Position numbers and translations under genes: made by a program. Shown here one piece after another: positions 24,359 to 35,639 of a stretch of 64,000 nucleotides of DNA (the stretch's first letter is position 1; each line of letters begins with the position of its first letter). The DNA is taken from contig OZ037768.1 of assembly GCA_964035545.1 (NCBI GenBank), positions 19,509,700-19,573,699 on the forward strand. Reading direction: 5' to 3'. The DNA is from Bugula neritina. Its lineage: Eukaryota; Bryozoa; Gymnolaemata; Cheilostomatida; Bugulidae. The notes under the pieces are model-generated. The model was not told the DNA's origin. It saw only the letters and a list, made by a program, of their open reading frames with translations, and ran no database searches.

Positions 24359-24572
24359 CTTCTGAATAAGCCCTAACGTAGTTTACAGTGAGTTACTGAA
24401 TTACTGATAGCAACTATATCACAAATCAGTTAAAAACGAAAACCAAGTGAATAAAACACATGATATAATAAAATACATGTTAACAACAAAAATATGAAAA
24501 AACATGAAGAAAGATAATAATTTTACAAATTTTACTAGACCAGTTTGCTCTATTGCATCACCTCACAAGGCT

Positions 24573-24659
24573 CTATTTCTTCTTCAGTACTTTGCTAGCA
24601 ATAATGCTACCAATGATGACCACCAGTACCAGTACACATGCTATCATCATTATCTTCTT
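24573..24659 (-). other. STX1: Syntaxin last exon 10B (membrane anchor, distal)
   Basis: Starts KKIMMIAC, codes a hydrophobic helix ([14 protein letters not shown]), ends KVLKKK, then TAG. In phase with exon 9. The KKIM start resembles the canonical vertebrate anchor (KKIMIII), while the basic tail differs. Confidence 0.88.
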
Positions 24660-27600
24660 CTGCAAAACCATCAATACATTTTATATGTAATGACTGCAGA
24701 CTAAAATATTGAGATAGAAAGATGGTAGCAAGTATATAATAGGAAGAACTTGAATTGTTATAAGAATTCAATCTTTAAACTTGATATTAAATTAATCCAA
24801 GAGAAAGGATTCAATAATATGTATGTTTGTAGTAAAAAGACAAGATTGAAGAGATTGTGGAGAAAATCATAGCTTTTGAGTGTAACATGTTAACAGATAT
24901 AGTGGCACAACATATAAACATAGCAACAGCGCACCGAACAGTTAGCACAACATAAACAACACATGTGAAAGATAAAAGTGACATTAGAAAACTTACTAAG
25001 ATCTTCCTTTAGTCCACCGAAAGTAAGTTCACTGAGATACCCACCAATTAAGTGCATGGTTGAATCAATTTAACCGCAGAAGAATTATACATTGTACGTT
25101 ACAAAAAGAATTATTTCCTATATTTTTTTAATGAAGAATAAAGTATATATTAATAGGCTTACAATAACTACTACATTGAGATTGCTAAACACAGCCAGAG
25201 TGATTCTTCAATAACAATTATAGTTCACTATACAACAGGATTAGAGGTGATTGTAAAATAATTATACTATTTGATTTACAATATAAATATTTGGAATAAT
25301 AAATGAAAAAAAATGACTAGTAGAATGGAAATGCAAATGTCGGTTATAGTATGTACACTTATATAATGTATAAATATGTTAACTCAACCAACTAGACACT
25401 ATGTAATAGAACGTTATACAAAATAGACTTAGTTCACTAACCTAGCAACACCTGTAAATTCTGGAAGACACTAGAAACACCACAAACTCATGATTAATAT
25501 AAATATAGAATACAGAAAGGAATTATCTACTCAACATAAGGTATAATTAGTAAAAATTTGGAACAGGTGATTGTTAGCAAAAGCAAATCATGTTAGAGAA
25601 AAATGATGGGAAAATGCAAGACTTGACCGCAGTATAGCTTCTGTTGGGGAGACAATTCTAATTCCAACACCAGTTTCAGATTATAATTGCACGAGAAGAC
25701 ATTTGCTGTTATTTTTGTTCACCTGCTCCCATAGTAACGAGGTCTTACTAAATGCCAAGGTCATTGTATCAGTACTGAATATAAAGCTAATTGACGAGAT
25801 GGCAGTTGAAGCAACCAAACACGGCAGCGACGTTTTCCACTCGGTGTAGCCACTTTGTAAATACAGGAGTTGTCTTATGTAAAAAAAACTCTAAATATAA
25901 TTTTCTTTGCATTGTGATTTAATCGTCAATATAGAACTAAAATAACCCCACTTCACTTTGAACTAGAGCATCTTCCAAAAGAGATAAGTTTTTGGATGGT
26001 TCCACCAATATAATTCGACTAAGGTTACACAGCTGGGAGGATAAACTACAAGTCCTTTTGGTATAGAGGCGATCTTCTGTCCAATGAGAGGTAGTATTTA
26101 CTTTCAGCAGCTCTCCAACAATATGTACAGCTAACTGAACACCTCAAAGACTTGGAGACAGGTTACACAGTTCTACAGCTCTAACACGTATTTTTGCTAC
26201 ACACCGACAACACGATGATCAGTATGATAATAAGTATCAGTGCTGCTACGATACCAGCAATACACAGTTTCTTCTAAAAATGAAAAAAGCAAAATAATAA
26301 TGTGAGAAACGACGGTCAGTGCAAAACCAAAGATATTAACACAACAATAATTGAAATAATAGAGCGTGGACAGAATAGAAAGCAGAAGCTATGATTATGG
26401 TCCTAATATAACACTAGTGCAGCTGTAGAAAACATGGCATTTTATTACAACATTGAGTTAGTGCAGATGTTGGCAGAAACCTAAATATAAGAGAGAAAAT
26501 TCAGATAGATTACGAGGGTAAGTTTGGTGGGTGTAGAGAGAGTATGAGGGTAAGTTTGGTGGGTGTAGAGAGAGTATAAGGGTAAGTTTGGTGGGTGTAG
26601 AGAGAGTATGAGGGTAAGTTTGGTGGGTGTAGAGAGAGTATGAGGGTAAGTTTGGTGAGTGTAGAGAGAGTATGAGGGTAAGTTTGGTGAGTGTAGAGAG
26701 AGTATGAGGGTAAGTTTGGTGAGTGTAGAGAGAGTATGAGGGTAAGTTTGGTGAGTGTAGAGAGAGTATGAGGGTAAGTTTGGTGAGTGTAGAGAGAGTA
26801 TGAGGGTAAGTTTGGTGAGTGTAGAGAGAGTATGAGGGTAAGTTTGGTGGGTGTAGAGAGAGTATGAGGGTAAGTTTGGTGGGTGTAGAGAGAGTATGAG
26901 GGTAAGTATGGTGGGTGTAGAGAGAATGTGAGGGTAAGTTTGGTGGGTGTAGAGAGAGTATGAGGGTAAGTTTGGTGAGTGTAGAGAGAATATGAGGGCA
27001 AGTATGGTGGGTGTAGAGAGAGTATGAGAGTAAGTTTGGTGGGTGTAGAGAGAACCCCTGCTTCACTTCACATGACTCACCCTTCTAGCGGCGCTCTGAT
27101 ACTTCAAGGCCTTCTTAGTGTCAGCAGTAGCTGTCTTCACATAATCCACTGATTGGTTGACATTAAACTCTACTCTGTCAATCATCTCTCCCTGAAGTTT
27201 TTGATAACTTATTATACCAGAGCTGCATATTACTATACACTCATAATGACATACACTGAGACCCTCAACTTATAACTCGTCACTGGAACCTGTATCACAG
27301 GCTAAGCATAACTGTGAATGAAATAATCTTCCGACAAGCTACTGGCTGACTGTCTTCATTAACTTAACTTTCAGTGATTTTCTATTTCCAGCGAATATGA
27401 GGGTTTATTAAGCTGGCTTTAAAGTTCAAAGTTGAAACTTTCAAACCATCTCAGTTACTAGACTTGGAATCAGGTAAATTCATTGAATCGACTGCCCTAT
27501 TTCAAAAGTGACTGCTCCTCCCATAAAAAGGCTGGAAAAATTGTATATAGCTGCCAGCACACGGGTACACACAGTTACTAATGCTGATTATGGCTTATCT

Positions 27601-30600
27601 GATTCCAGCATGCAATTAGATTTTTTTCAAAATTATCATTAGGCTTAACCATATCTTAGATGGCTACCAAACCTCACCCTTTAGCAAACCAGAGCAGTGT
27701 GGCAGGATTGATGGCTAAAAAACCAGGACACAAGCACATTAAGTGTGACATTTAAACATGTGTATGTGAATTTTAGAGCATTGCTTAAAATGCTAATCTA
27801 TATATTTGACGGCGATAAGCTAATGATTCAGCAGCCATGTGATACCCCAAAGAGTAGCAGATGCGGGAACGTGGCACGGCAGCGTGATGTTCCACTCACC
27901 TGACTCTCTACCAGCATTGCCATATCCATAAACATGTCGTGTAACTCCCTAATACTGTTCTCTAGCTTTAAAATATCTTGGTGACGGGCCTCGATATCCG
28001 CTAACGTCTTTTTTGCTTGTTGTGTTTCCATAACAATCTAGTAAAGGAATACAGTCACAGATAATGAGAACACAGGCTAAACCTTAGCTTGAATACAAAC
28101 AATAAATTAAACTGTTTATTTGTAGCCTAAGCAACAAGATAGTGTAGGTGTCGGGTGGTACTAAGAACCACCCAAACTAAAACTAAAATTATATCATCAG
28201 CATTGACAAAGTACAATTTTCTTTCCCAAAGATATTACATGGACATCTACAAAACTATTTCAATATTCAGCCAGTATTCTGGCATATAACATATGCAGCA
28301 TATGAATTTTTCAGCTATATGACAAATAGAACAACTTAATATGGTAATAAAATATGTCCTGCATTACATAAAGTTTAAACTTGAGATCCACCGAACACTA
28401 ACTAAGCTAAGCACATGGTTGCTCCATAAAATATTTAATTTAGTAGTTGGTTTGAACAAACAAGTGTAGCATCAGCAAGGTTGGGTTATTGCAGTAAAAA
28501 AAGATAACTTACACCCTGTGTAAAAATTTGTGGATTATCAGATTCTATCATTTGCTCCAGTTCGTCATTGGTGGTGGTTTTACCAGCTAGAAATGTACAC
28601 AAATTTCATTCGTTAACGAACATCAGCTTTATGGTTATGCAATGATAATATGAAACATGCAATGTTATATAATAAAATACTGACAATTCAAGCAAGTGAT
28701 TCCAATACTCCACTTTTACTGTTCTTAAAACAATAAATTTCAATTCTTTTGTGGAATTTAAAACAAAGAATTCGCAAAGGGTTTATATACTTGAAATTAC
28801 TGATTTACTCCAATATATATGTCTAGTGACTAGCTCTACAACAAATGTACAACACTGGAAAGTTGTTAGTTGCGCACATTCGACCAGTCTATTTCTCTCA
28901 AAGTTCAAGGTCAAAGGGAAGTTAGCATCTGAATAAAGTTGGTTGGCGTGAAATTCACCAAATCAAATAGCTAGCCTAGGGGGTTGTGTTACTTTTGACA
29001 GACTGGGTTTGGGTAGACAACTGCTATTTGTTTTAACTCCTATTCAAACATAGTGAATGGGTAGTATTTACTATAGTAAAACTCTAGAGCAACATTAACA
29101 GGGTTAGACAATGTGGACAATACAATAGCAGAGTTTATATAAATTAGAAAAGGGGAGAGGTTTGCAACTCCCCAGCAAGTCTCGTACCTTCTCAAGGTGT
29201 GCTAGCTACTCAAGATGAAGAGAATATATATGTCGGCTTGACTCTACATATATTCATGGCGCACAGTCATTATAAAACAAGGGCAACAGCCAGTTAAACA
29301 CTTACAATTTTCTCAACAGATATTAAACGCATCAAATGTTAACGGGTAGAAAACTCCAAGACATGCTTGTTATTAATGAGTGCAGAATAGAATATCTAGT
29401 ATTATACCAGAGAAAATGGTATAACCGGTGATTAAAATAATCTGTGAATTTTAAATTGAGCTAAAAAATTGATTGAGAAGTTGTCTTACTTATTGCCAAT
29501 TGTCTCTGTATGCGCTCCTTACACTTTTCCCTGTAAGTCACTTGGCACATATTATAATCATTCATGGTATCAATCAATTTCCTAGACAAAGTGGCATACT
29601 GAAATAAGAACACATTACAACACATAAGGTGCACACAGCCATATCTAAAAATTATACAACATAAAATCACACTAGATAACTGAGGATATTCATGTGCCGG
29701 GTATATTCAAGTCAAGGTAAATAGAATTGTTGCCACAACACATCAGGACAGTTACAAGTGTGTATGTAGTTCTACCACACTTTTCATGGCAGGAGAATTA
29801 TTCAAGTTTTTGTAGATTAGTGAGAAGATAACTCTAGGCATTTTAATAATTAAACCTTCTGACCTCATTAGCAAAGGGCAACAACTCTAACCCTTAGACT
29901 TGATATGCCAAGGCGTATATGAATATTATCTTTATGAGTGAAAAGCATAAGAAAGTGTGGGTGAGAAGAGATATAAGGGTGCAGAACTCTTTACAGTGAA
30001 TATCACAGGAAACCATATATTCGAGTTTGAAAACTGAAAAAGCAATGGCATAATAAAAGGGAAAACAGCTTATAACTATAGGTAGAAATTGGCCTGCTTG
30101 AGTTGTTGATAAAGTGATATAGAGGGATAGTAATTATATTATGTTGACTCGTCTAAAAGCCAGATCAATAAATCAATAAATAAGCATAGTTTTGTGTAAT
30201 AGTGAGTGGTGGTGTTGTCTTATATACATCAAGTACGACTACGCGAGCTGAGTGTTACAATACACATACATAAGGTGTGCTCAAGTGACATGACTGTGAA
30301 CAGGTAAAGAACCTTGGCCGGCCCTAACTCAAACCTCCTCCTTTACGGGGCCTAACTACACCCCTCTTCCATCACAAAAAAAACCTCCACAAGCCTCCAA
30401 CTACATTCATTCCCTCCCCCCCCCCGCAGAAAAGAAATTTTCCCAGCACCGATTCGATTCCCCCAGCCCCAACTAGACCCATCTTACCCCCATTACACTG
30501 ACCCGACCCTAACTAGACTTACCTCAGCCCTAACTACATCTTGTTTGAATCATGTGTATGTTGGATTGATACAGGTAGATGAGCAGCTTGGTTTTCTTAC

Positions 30601-33068
30601 AGATAAGATGTGTCAAGACACACCTCCCAGGTGACTAGACAGTAGACACCACTGATGCTAGGAGGGTTGTTTATAGCTGTGGAAGGCTGAAGTGGAGGAG
30701 CGAGGTGAGGACAAGGGGGGCATCTAGATAGTGGGGGAGATGGCTAGCGAGCTATGACTCATAAGGGAAAAGGTAATCGCCATGAATTATGGGTAAAGAA
30801 GGTATATAAACGGACGATAACAAATTCGGTGCGAGATGAACTAGCTATGTTGAGTGAAGTAAACTAATACGACACAACATATATAGAATAGCAACATTAA
30901 AACCACTGCTTACTAATCTCCATTTGCCGTTTGATTCTGGCCTTACAGCCATCCCGGTAATCTATCTGCGCCTTATTATACATACTCAGCACTTCGATAA
31001 ACTTCCGGGATATTGTAGAATACTGCCAAATAAGTATAGACACATCTGTTAGGAGAGAGAGCTGGCAATATGAACAGCACAGCTGGCTGTAACTGAAATA
31101 TTACACATGCAGATGGCAGTTAGAGGCAGCACTACGTGTGAGCAGTAATGCACCTACCTGGGTTTTTCTAATTCTTAAATCTGCTGAAATCTGTTGTTTA
31201 TTTTCTTCCTGCTCAATATCCTGTTCAATCACTAGAAATAAAACACACAAAGCATGAACTCAAAGTAGCGACTGTAACTGTAGTGACTGTAACTGTAGTG
31301 ACTGTAGCTGTAGTTACTGTAGCTGTAGTTACTGTAGCAGAAGTGACTGTAGATGTAGTTACTGTTGTAAATGAGAGAAAACATACACTAGATAGGCAGT
31401 CTCAAAACTGCTCTTGCATGAAACTCAAATTTCACAAACTGTTTTCACTCACCTTTTAATTTGGCTCTGACTTTGTTGGTGGTCTTCTTAATTTCTGCCA
31501 TCAGTTCTTCCAACTCTTGTTTCAATTCTGAAAGCAAAACAGAGGCTAAGTAGTATTGGACAGTATTTTGCCATCAAAGGAGAGGCCTGAAGGCTGATAT
31601 GCATGGTACACTCTAGGGGCACACTGTGTAAGCGCAGCAGTAGTCTCATTAAATTAAATTGCATTTCGTACGTATGCCTGCATAATAGCTCTTAATAACC
31701 CTCACTTACAGGCATACATATACATGCAGGCCAGTAGTGTATCTCTTAACAGTGAGGTGACATCACCGCATAGCATGGCTTTGGTTAGAGTTGACTAGTT
31801 ACTAAGTACGGAGATAAAACAATTATGATGGTGGTGGAGGCATAAAAATATCTCAGCATCTGATAAAAATAAGATTGTAACTCTTCAAACTGTCTACTAG
31901 AGATATTGTATTGATAGTGAATAGCCCAGTGTGAGCAGAGCAAGTTTATGAATTAGTCTGAAAACTTAACCAGTCCATTTGCATCCTAAAGAGGGCGTCT
32001 GAAAACATTGCAAACCATCATCGGTAGACAGCCTTGTCTACCCCACTTACAACTAACAATCTAACTCAAGAACTAGGGCTTTTTATTTCAATAATTATTC
32101 CATTTGAATTGAACAATCAACATCAGGTGGTGATTCCCACACCAGATTCTATTAATGGGCTCATACAACGCATGCAATAACTAGATCGCATATAGCAATG
32201 ATGCTACAACGCAGCATTGAGCTCTATAGACTCACTGTCATCAGTGTTGGGGTCTGCTAGAATTTCTCCGTGTTTTGCCTTGACCTTTTTGACATCTTCG
32301 GCGATATTGTCAATCATGCAGCGAATTTCTTCTACCTGTAAATCAGTAGCAACAAGATGTCCCATCTTTTGAACTACATTACAGCAGCTCGAATAAACCA
32401 TAAGAAATGTGGTGTCCCAATTTGTGATATATAAGTTTGCAACATCCTACATAACCTGTATTCAAAACTGAATGTTGAAACTTAATCTTGATTTCGGAAA
32501 CTACAAGTGAGAAGTTTAAACTATATTTGGAACTCCGCAGGTAAATGAAATGACTAGTTGCTAGTCATGCAGGTAGACAGAAGAGGGCTAACATACCTGT
32601 TCAAAAAACTTCTCCATAAATCCAGCCTCCATGTCAACGGCGGTCTCCGGATCTGCCTCATCGTCGCTGGCCGACTGTAAGGTGAACAGGGGAGATAACA
32701 AACAAACTGTAGCACCATTAACTAACACACTGCAAGTTCTAACACATTAAGGGGGAAATACTAAAATGGTAAAAACAAGAACTGTTGTTCTATTTAAGCA
32801 AAGAAAAAAAGCTTTACAAACTGTAATGATAAAAATTGTACAACTAGAATTGGTGGTAACAGTAGGACCTTAATACGCTAAATTCAATCTCCAGCAGAAT
32901 AAAATACTGATATATTAGAGACACATAGTGTTTTAAAATGGAACTTTGAAATTAGACAGTTTACTACCAAATACAGCTGGAAATTTGAGCCTATTAGGTA
33001 TTTTATTGGTTGGTTATACAGTGTGAGACACTTACAGCACGCAAGGCTTGCAGCCTGTCCTTCGTCAT
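24573..33068 (-). CDS. STX1: Syntaxin-1 (neuronal plasma-membrane t-SNARE), alternatively spliced
   Basis: Exons in transcript order: 33036-33068 (start [11 protein letters not shown]), 32597-32674, 32236-32335, 31453-31527, 31158-31231, exon 6.1 30914-31022 or 6.2 29490-29598, 28513-28586, 27900-28037, 27081-27191, and last exon 26181-26273 or 24573-24659. Phases agree, giving 294 aa (proximal last exon) or 292 aa (distal). The Habc region lies about 25-156, the Qa-SNARE motif about 185-255, with the zero-layer Gln at 227 (VESQ/GEMIDR, at an exon junction), then a C-terminal membrane anchor. Syntaxin-1 pairs with SNAP-25 and synaptobrevin and is held closed by Munc18 through its Hc helix during vesicle exocytosis. 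Upstream of the ATG an acceptor at about 33091 implies a noncoding first exon further right. The identity is very secure; expression of each isoform is inferred. Confidence 0.95.
26181..26273 (-). other. STX1: Syntaxin last exon 10A (membrane anchor, proximal)
   Basis: Starts KKLC after an acceptor with a T-rich tract. It codes a hydrophobic helix ([19 protein letters not shown]) and a short luminal tail CSKNTC, then TAG. In phase with exon 9 (ends YQSAARR). Confidence 0.88.
26514..27052. repeat. 32-bp minisatellite in the syntaxin exon 9-10A intron
   Basis: About 17 tandem copies of a 32-bp unit (GGGTAAGTTTGGTGGGTGTA...), period exactly 32. Minor variants are GGTGAG/GGTGGG and a few point changes. 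In the transcript sense (- strand) it is a C/T-rich tract with repeated CTCTCTCTACACCC. The array starts just 29 bp past exon 9. Confidence 0.95.
29490..29598 (-). other. STX1: Syntaxin exon 6.2 (Hc helix, variant 2)
   Basis: Second 109-nt exon with the same boundaries and phase, coding [19 protein letters not shown]... to ...QRQLAI. It is about half identical to exon 6.1, so it is a duplicated exon with intact reading frame and splice sites. Confidence 0.92.
30318..30540. repeat. Degenerate C-rich CCCTAACTA-type repeat
   Basis: C-rich stretch with recurring CCTAACTA/CCCTAACTAGACC motifs and a run of ten or more Cs near 30414, in a syntaxin intron. It stands out against the AT-rich surroundings. 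Units are irregular and no period was fixed. Confidence 0.5.
30914..31022 (-). other. STX1: Syntaxin exon 6.1 (Hc helix, variant 1)
   Basis: 109-nt exon between good AG and GT sites, coding 36 residues ([18 protein letters not shown]... to ...KRQMEI) plus one base. It is in frame between exon 5 (ends RIRKTQ) and exon 7 ([10 protein letters not shown]). It is closer to the vertebrate Hc helix sequence than variant 2. Confidence 0.92.
31269..31358. repeat. 15-bp minisatellite in a syntaxin intron
   Basis: About six copies of a 15-bp unit (GACTGTAACTGTAGT and variants) between syntaxin exons 4 and 5. Confidence 0.85.
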
Positions 33069-33099
33069 ATCATAAACTTCTTATTCCAGACCTGAAATA

Positions 33100-34247
33100 T
33101 AGCAAGAAGCACTGTTTACTATAACAGCTGGGATAGATGTGGTATACAATATACCTAATAGCAGATATACTAGAAAGGCCAGTCTGTCTGTAACCTTCAA
33201 TGATGAAATATATTCTAACCATACATATTACAAAATGTAATTCATCATTGAAACTAGCTAAATTAAATGTATTTTTAGCCTCTAGCATGGCTGCAGCTTT
33301 TTTTAAAATATTTAAAAAATGTGTAGTTTAGTCATAGTGTAACTTTTCGATATTGACATAGATGCATTGAGTTTAACATTTAGAATAAAATCAAGAATTT
33401 AATTTGTGAACAGTTTCATGTTATTTATTGTCTCATTTTTGGTTTATACTAGCACCAGCATTTATAATGAATTATAGTTAAAACTATTTATAGTATTAAT
33501 TGGCAAACTAAGTACTCTAAACTATTCTCAACCTTGTCATAGATTGTAAAGTCCAAATAGGCGACACTAACTTCCACTTGAAGTGAAATATATAAATAAT
33601 TTTTGCCTACCCTTACACAAGTTACATCATAGCTATAAATGCAAGCTGCAGCATACGTGTTGATATAATTAGAGCTGAAATTATGCTTGAATTTAGAGTG
33701 AGACTGAGTTATATTAATAGTCATAGTAATGGTGTGACAATTAGCCCTAGGCTATGCCTAATGCTAATGTCGAACTCAAAGAAGCAGTTTAAATAATATG
33801 TAATAACTGTTATTATATTCGTACTTGTAGTTTGCTAGTTGTATTATCATATTTTAACTTATACAAAGTATATTAATAGCTACCTATAAATTTACTGTAG
33901 GCCTAATATTAAATTTGATATCAATATGAATATATCTTATACGAGTATAACTATTAGCATCAAGTATGATATTGGCTAAGATTAAGCATTTTCAACTTAA
34001 ACTAATGCTACAAGTTGAAGTTCAATATTAACCTTAACTTTAAGTTAATTGATTACTTACAATAGGCCTTATAACTATAAATCTCTCTTACTTTTTTAAG
34101 ATTCAATTATATTATTCAGCTGGAATACTATTTCTAAATACTAATACTTATACTAAATCTAATCGTGTTAGATTAGATAAATACTAATAATAATAAAGCT
34201 TCAGCAAAATAATAAAACTATATCTTAAAAGTAATAGTAATTTTCAG
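33100..34247. other. Region upstream of syntaxin coding start, no gene seen
   Basis: AT-rich sequence presumed to hold the first syntaxin intron and perhaps its promoter. A 12-bp inverted repeat (TTCAATGATGAA / TTCATCATTGAA) lies near 33197-33251. No coding exon was recognised. Confidence 0.4.
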
Positions 34248-34699
34248 CAGGGTTGGGGTCAATTACATATGAATGTAATTAATTACAATTACATGGGAAT
34301 TTGTCAATTACAATTATAATTGCAGTTGAAAATAAATGTAATTAATTACAATTACATGGTAATGTAATTTTTTACAATTACAATTACTTTTGTTCTCACA
34401 GGAGACAAATAAAAGTTGTATAATTTCACTTTTGGGGTGCAACTACTCGGGCAGTTTTGACAACAGAAAACCTTCGTTATTCTCAACAGTAAAAAAATAG
34501 AGTGATGAATACAAAATTAAATTAATCTGAACTTCTTATTAAACAGTAGGCAAGGCAGGAAAACTATGGATTTTCTAAGATTTAAAAATTTGAAGTAATT
34601 GTTATGTAATTATAAAGTAATTGTAAAATTCAATTACATTAGCAATGTAATTAATTACAATTACATTTTTATACATCATTTACAATTACCCCAACCCTG
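34248..34699. mobile_element. Non-autonomous hAT-type element with perfect 8-bp target-site duplication
   Basis: Ends are CAGGGTTGGGGT and the complement ACCCCAACCCTG. ATTTTCAG flanks both sides exactly (34240-34247 and 34700-34707). CAG...CTG termini with 8-bp duplications are hallmarks of hAT transposons. The 452-bp interior is rich in AATTACAATTAC repeats and has no open frame, so it depends on a transposase elsewhere. Confidence 0.92.
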
Positions 34700-34707
34700 A
34701 TTTTCAG

Positions 34708-35620
34708 TTATAGTAATACTATTACTATAAATTATTATTACGCTTTACCTATTACTAACAAATACAGTTATAGTAACTGATTACAAAGTGTAGGTCTAAT
34801 ACTAATAGCAAATGTAATACTATTAGTAATAAACTATGACCCAGAACTATAGAGTATGATTATCAGACTCAGTATGGCTATCAGTCTTTCACTGTATCAG
34901 TCACATTGTGACTATAAGTATGACTCATAGCGATAGTATCAGTACAAGTATGTGAGTATCACAGTCCTTACCTGTTATCCAGTATGACATTCACTTTTAG
35001 TTTCACATATTGATATCATACGGGCTATGAATATGAATGAATCAAAAATAATGATTATCATTATGATTATGACTATGCACTATGCAGTATTACTCATTTA
35101 CTGTAATAGTATTACTATTAGTGTTATCCTAATGATAATCATAATGATTATGATAAAACACTTACACACAAATATTATTAAACCCTACATCCTTGCCATA
35201 ACCATCATGACTTATGTGTCAGAGCTATGACGCAGACTTTGTTTATGTTAAACTTAAGGTACAGTCACAAGATGAGGACTAGGTACACTGCGTCTACTAA
35301 CTAACAGTAACTAACTGACTCGGGAGTCAAACTGACTAACACTCTGACAATCACAATGATTGTGACCGAGTCACTGGTACAGTGCACCGACTCCGAGTCC
35401 GACTAGATAGTTTAAGTAGTTAAACTTAGTGTTAGTCGTAGTCTCATCTCATCTCATCTAATTAATCTCACTCGGAGCTCTTTGGCTCCTTTATCGAGAT
35501 GCAGTGGTGTATGAACAATTGTTTAAATTATCAGTAGTAAGGAAGAAAACCATTTTGTCTACGAGATAAGAATATAGTTAATTATGCTTTGATTCAAAGC
35601 TCAATAGCTAGCTACTGCCA
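34708..35620. other. Low-complexity intergenic sequence, no gene seen
   Basis: Cryptically simple sequence made of ACTA/TAGT/ATTATGA-like words, short open frames only. Possible syntaxin promoter or first-exon region, but no motif is decisive. Confidence 0.4.
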
Positions 35621-35639
35621 GGAGAGAAAAAAAAAAAAA

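Noticed and set aside
26458-27066. 202-codon minus-strand frame with repeated [16 protein letters not shown]-type peptide
   Set aside because: It is a read-through of the 32-bp minisatellite in an intron. Two frames stay open because the repeat lacks stops, and there is no support as a protein.
30318-30540. CCCTAA-like motifs as interstitial telomere repeat
   Set aside because: CCCTAACTA words are irregular and not tandem CCCTAA hexamers, so it is called a degenerate C-rich repeat instead.
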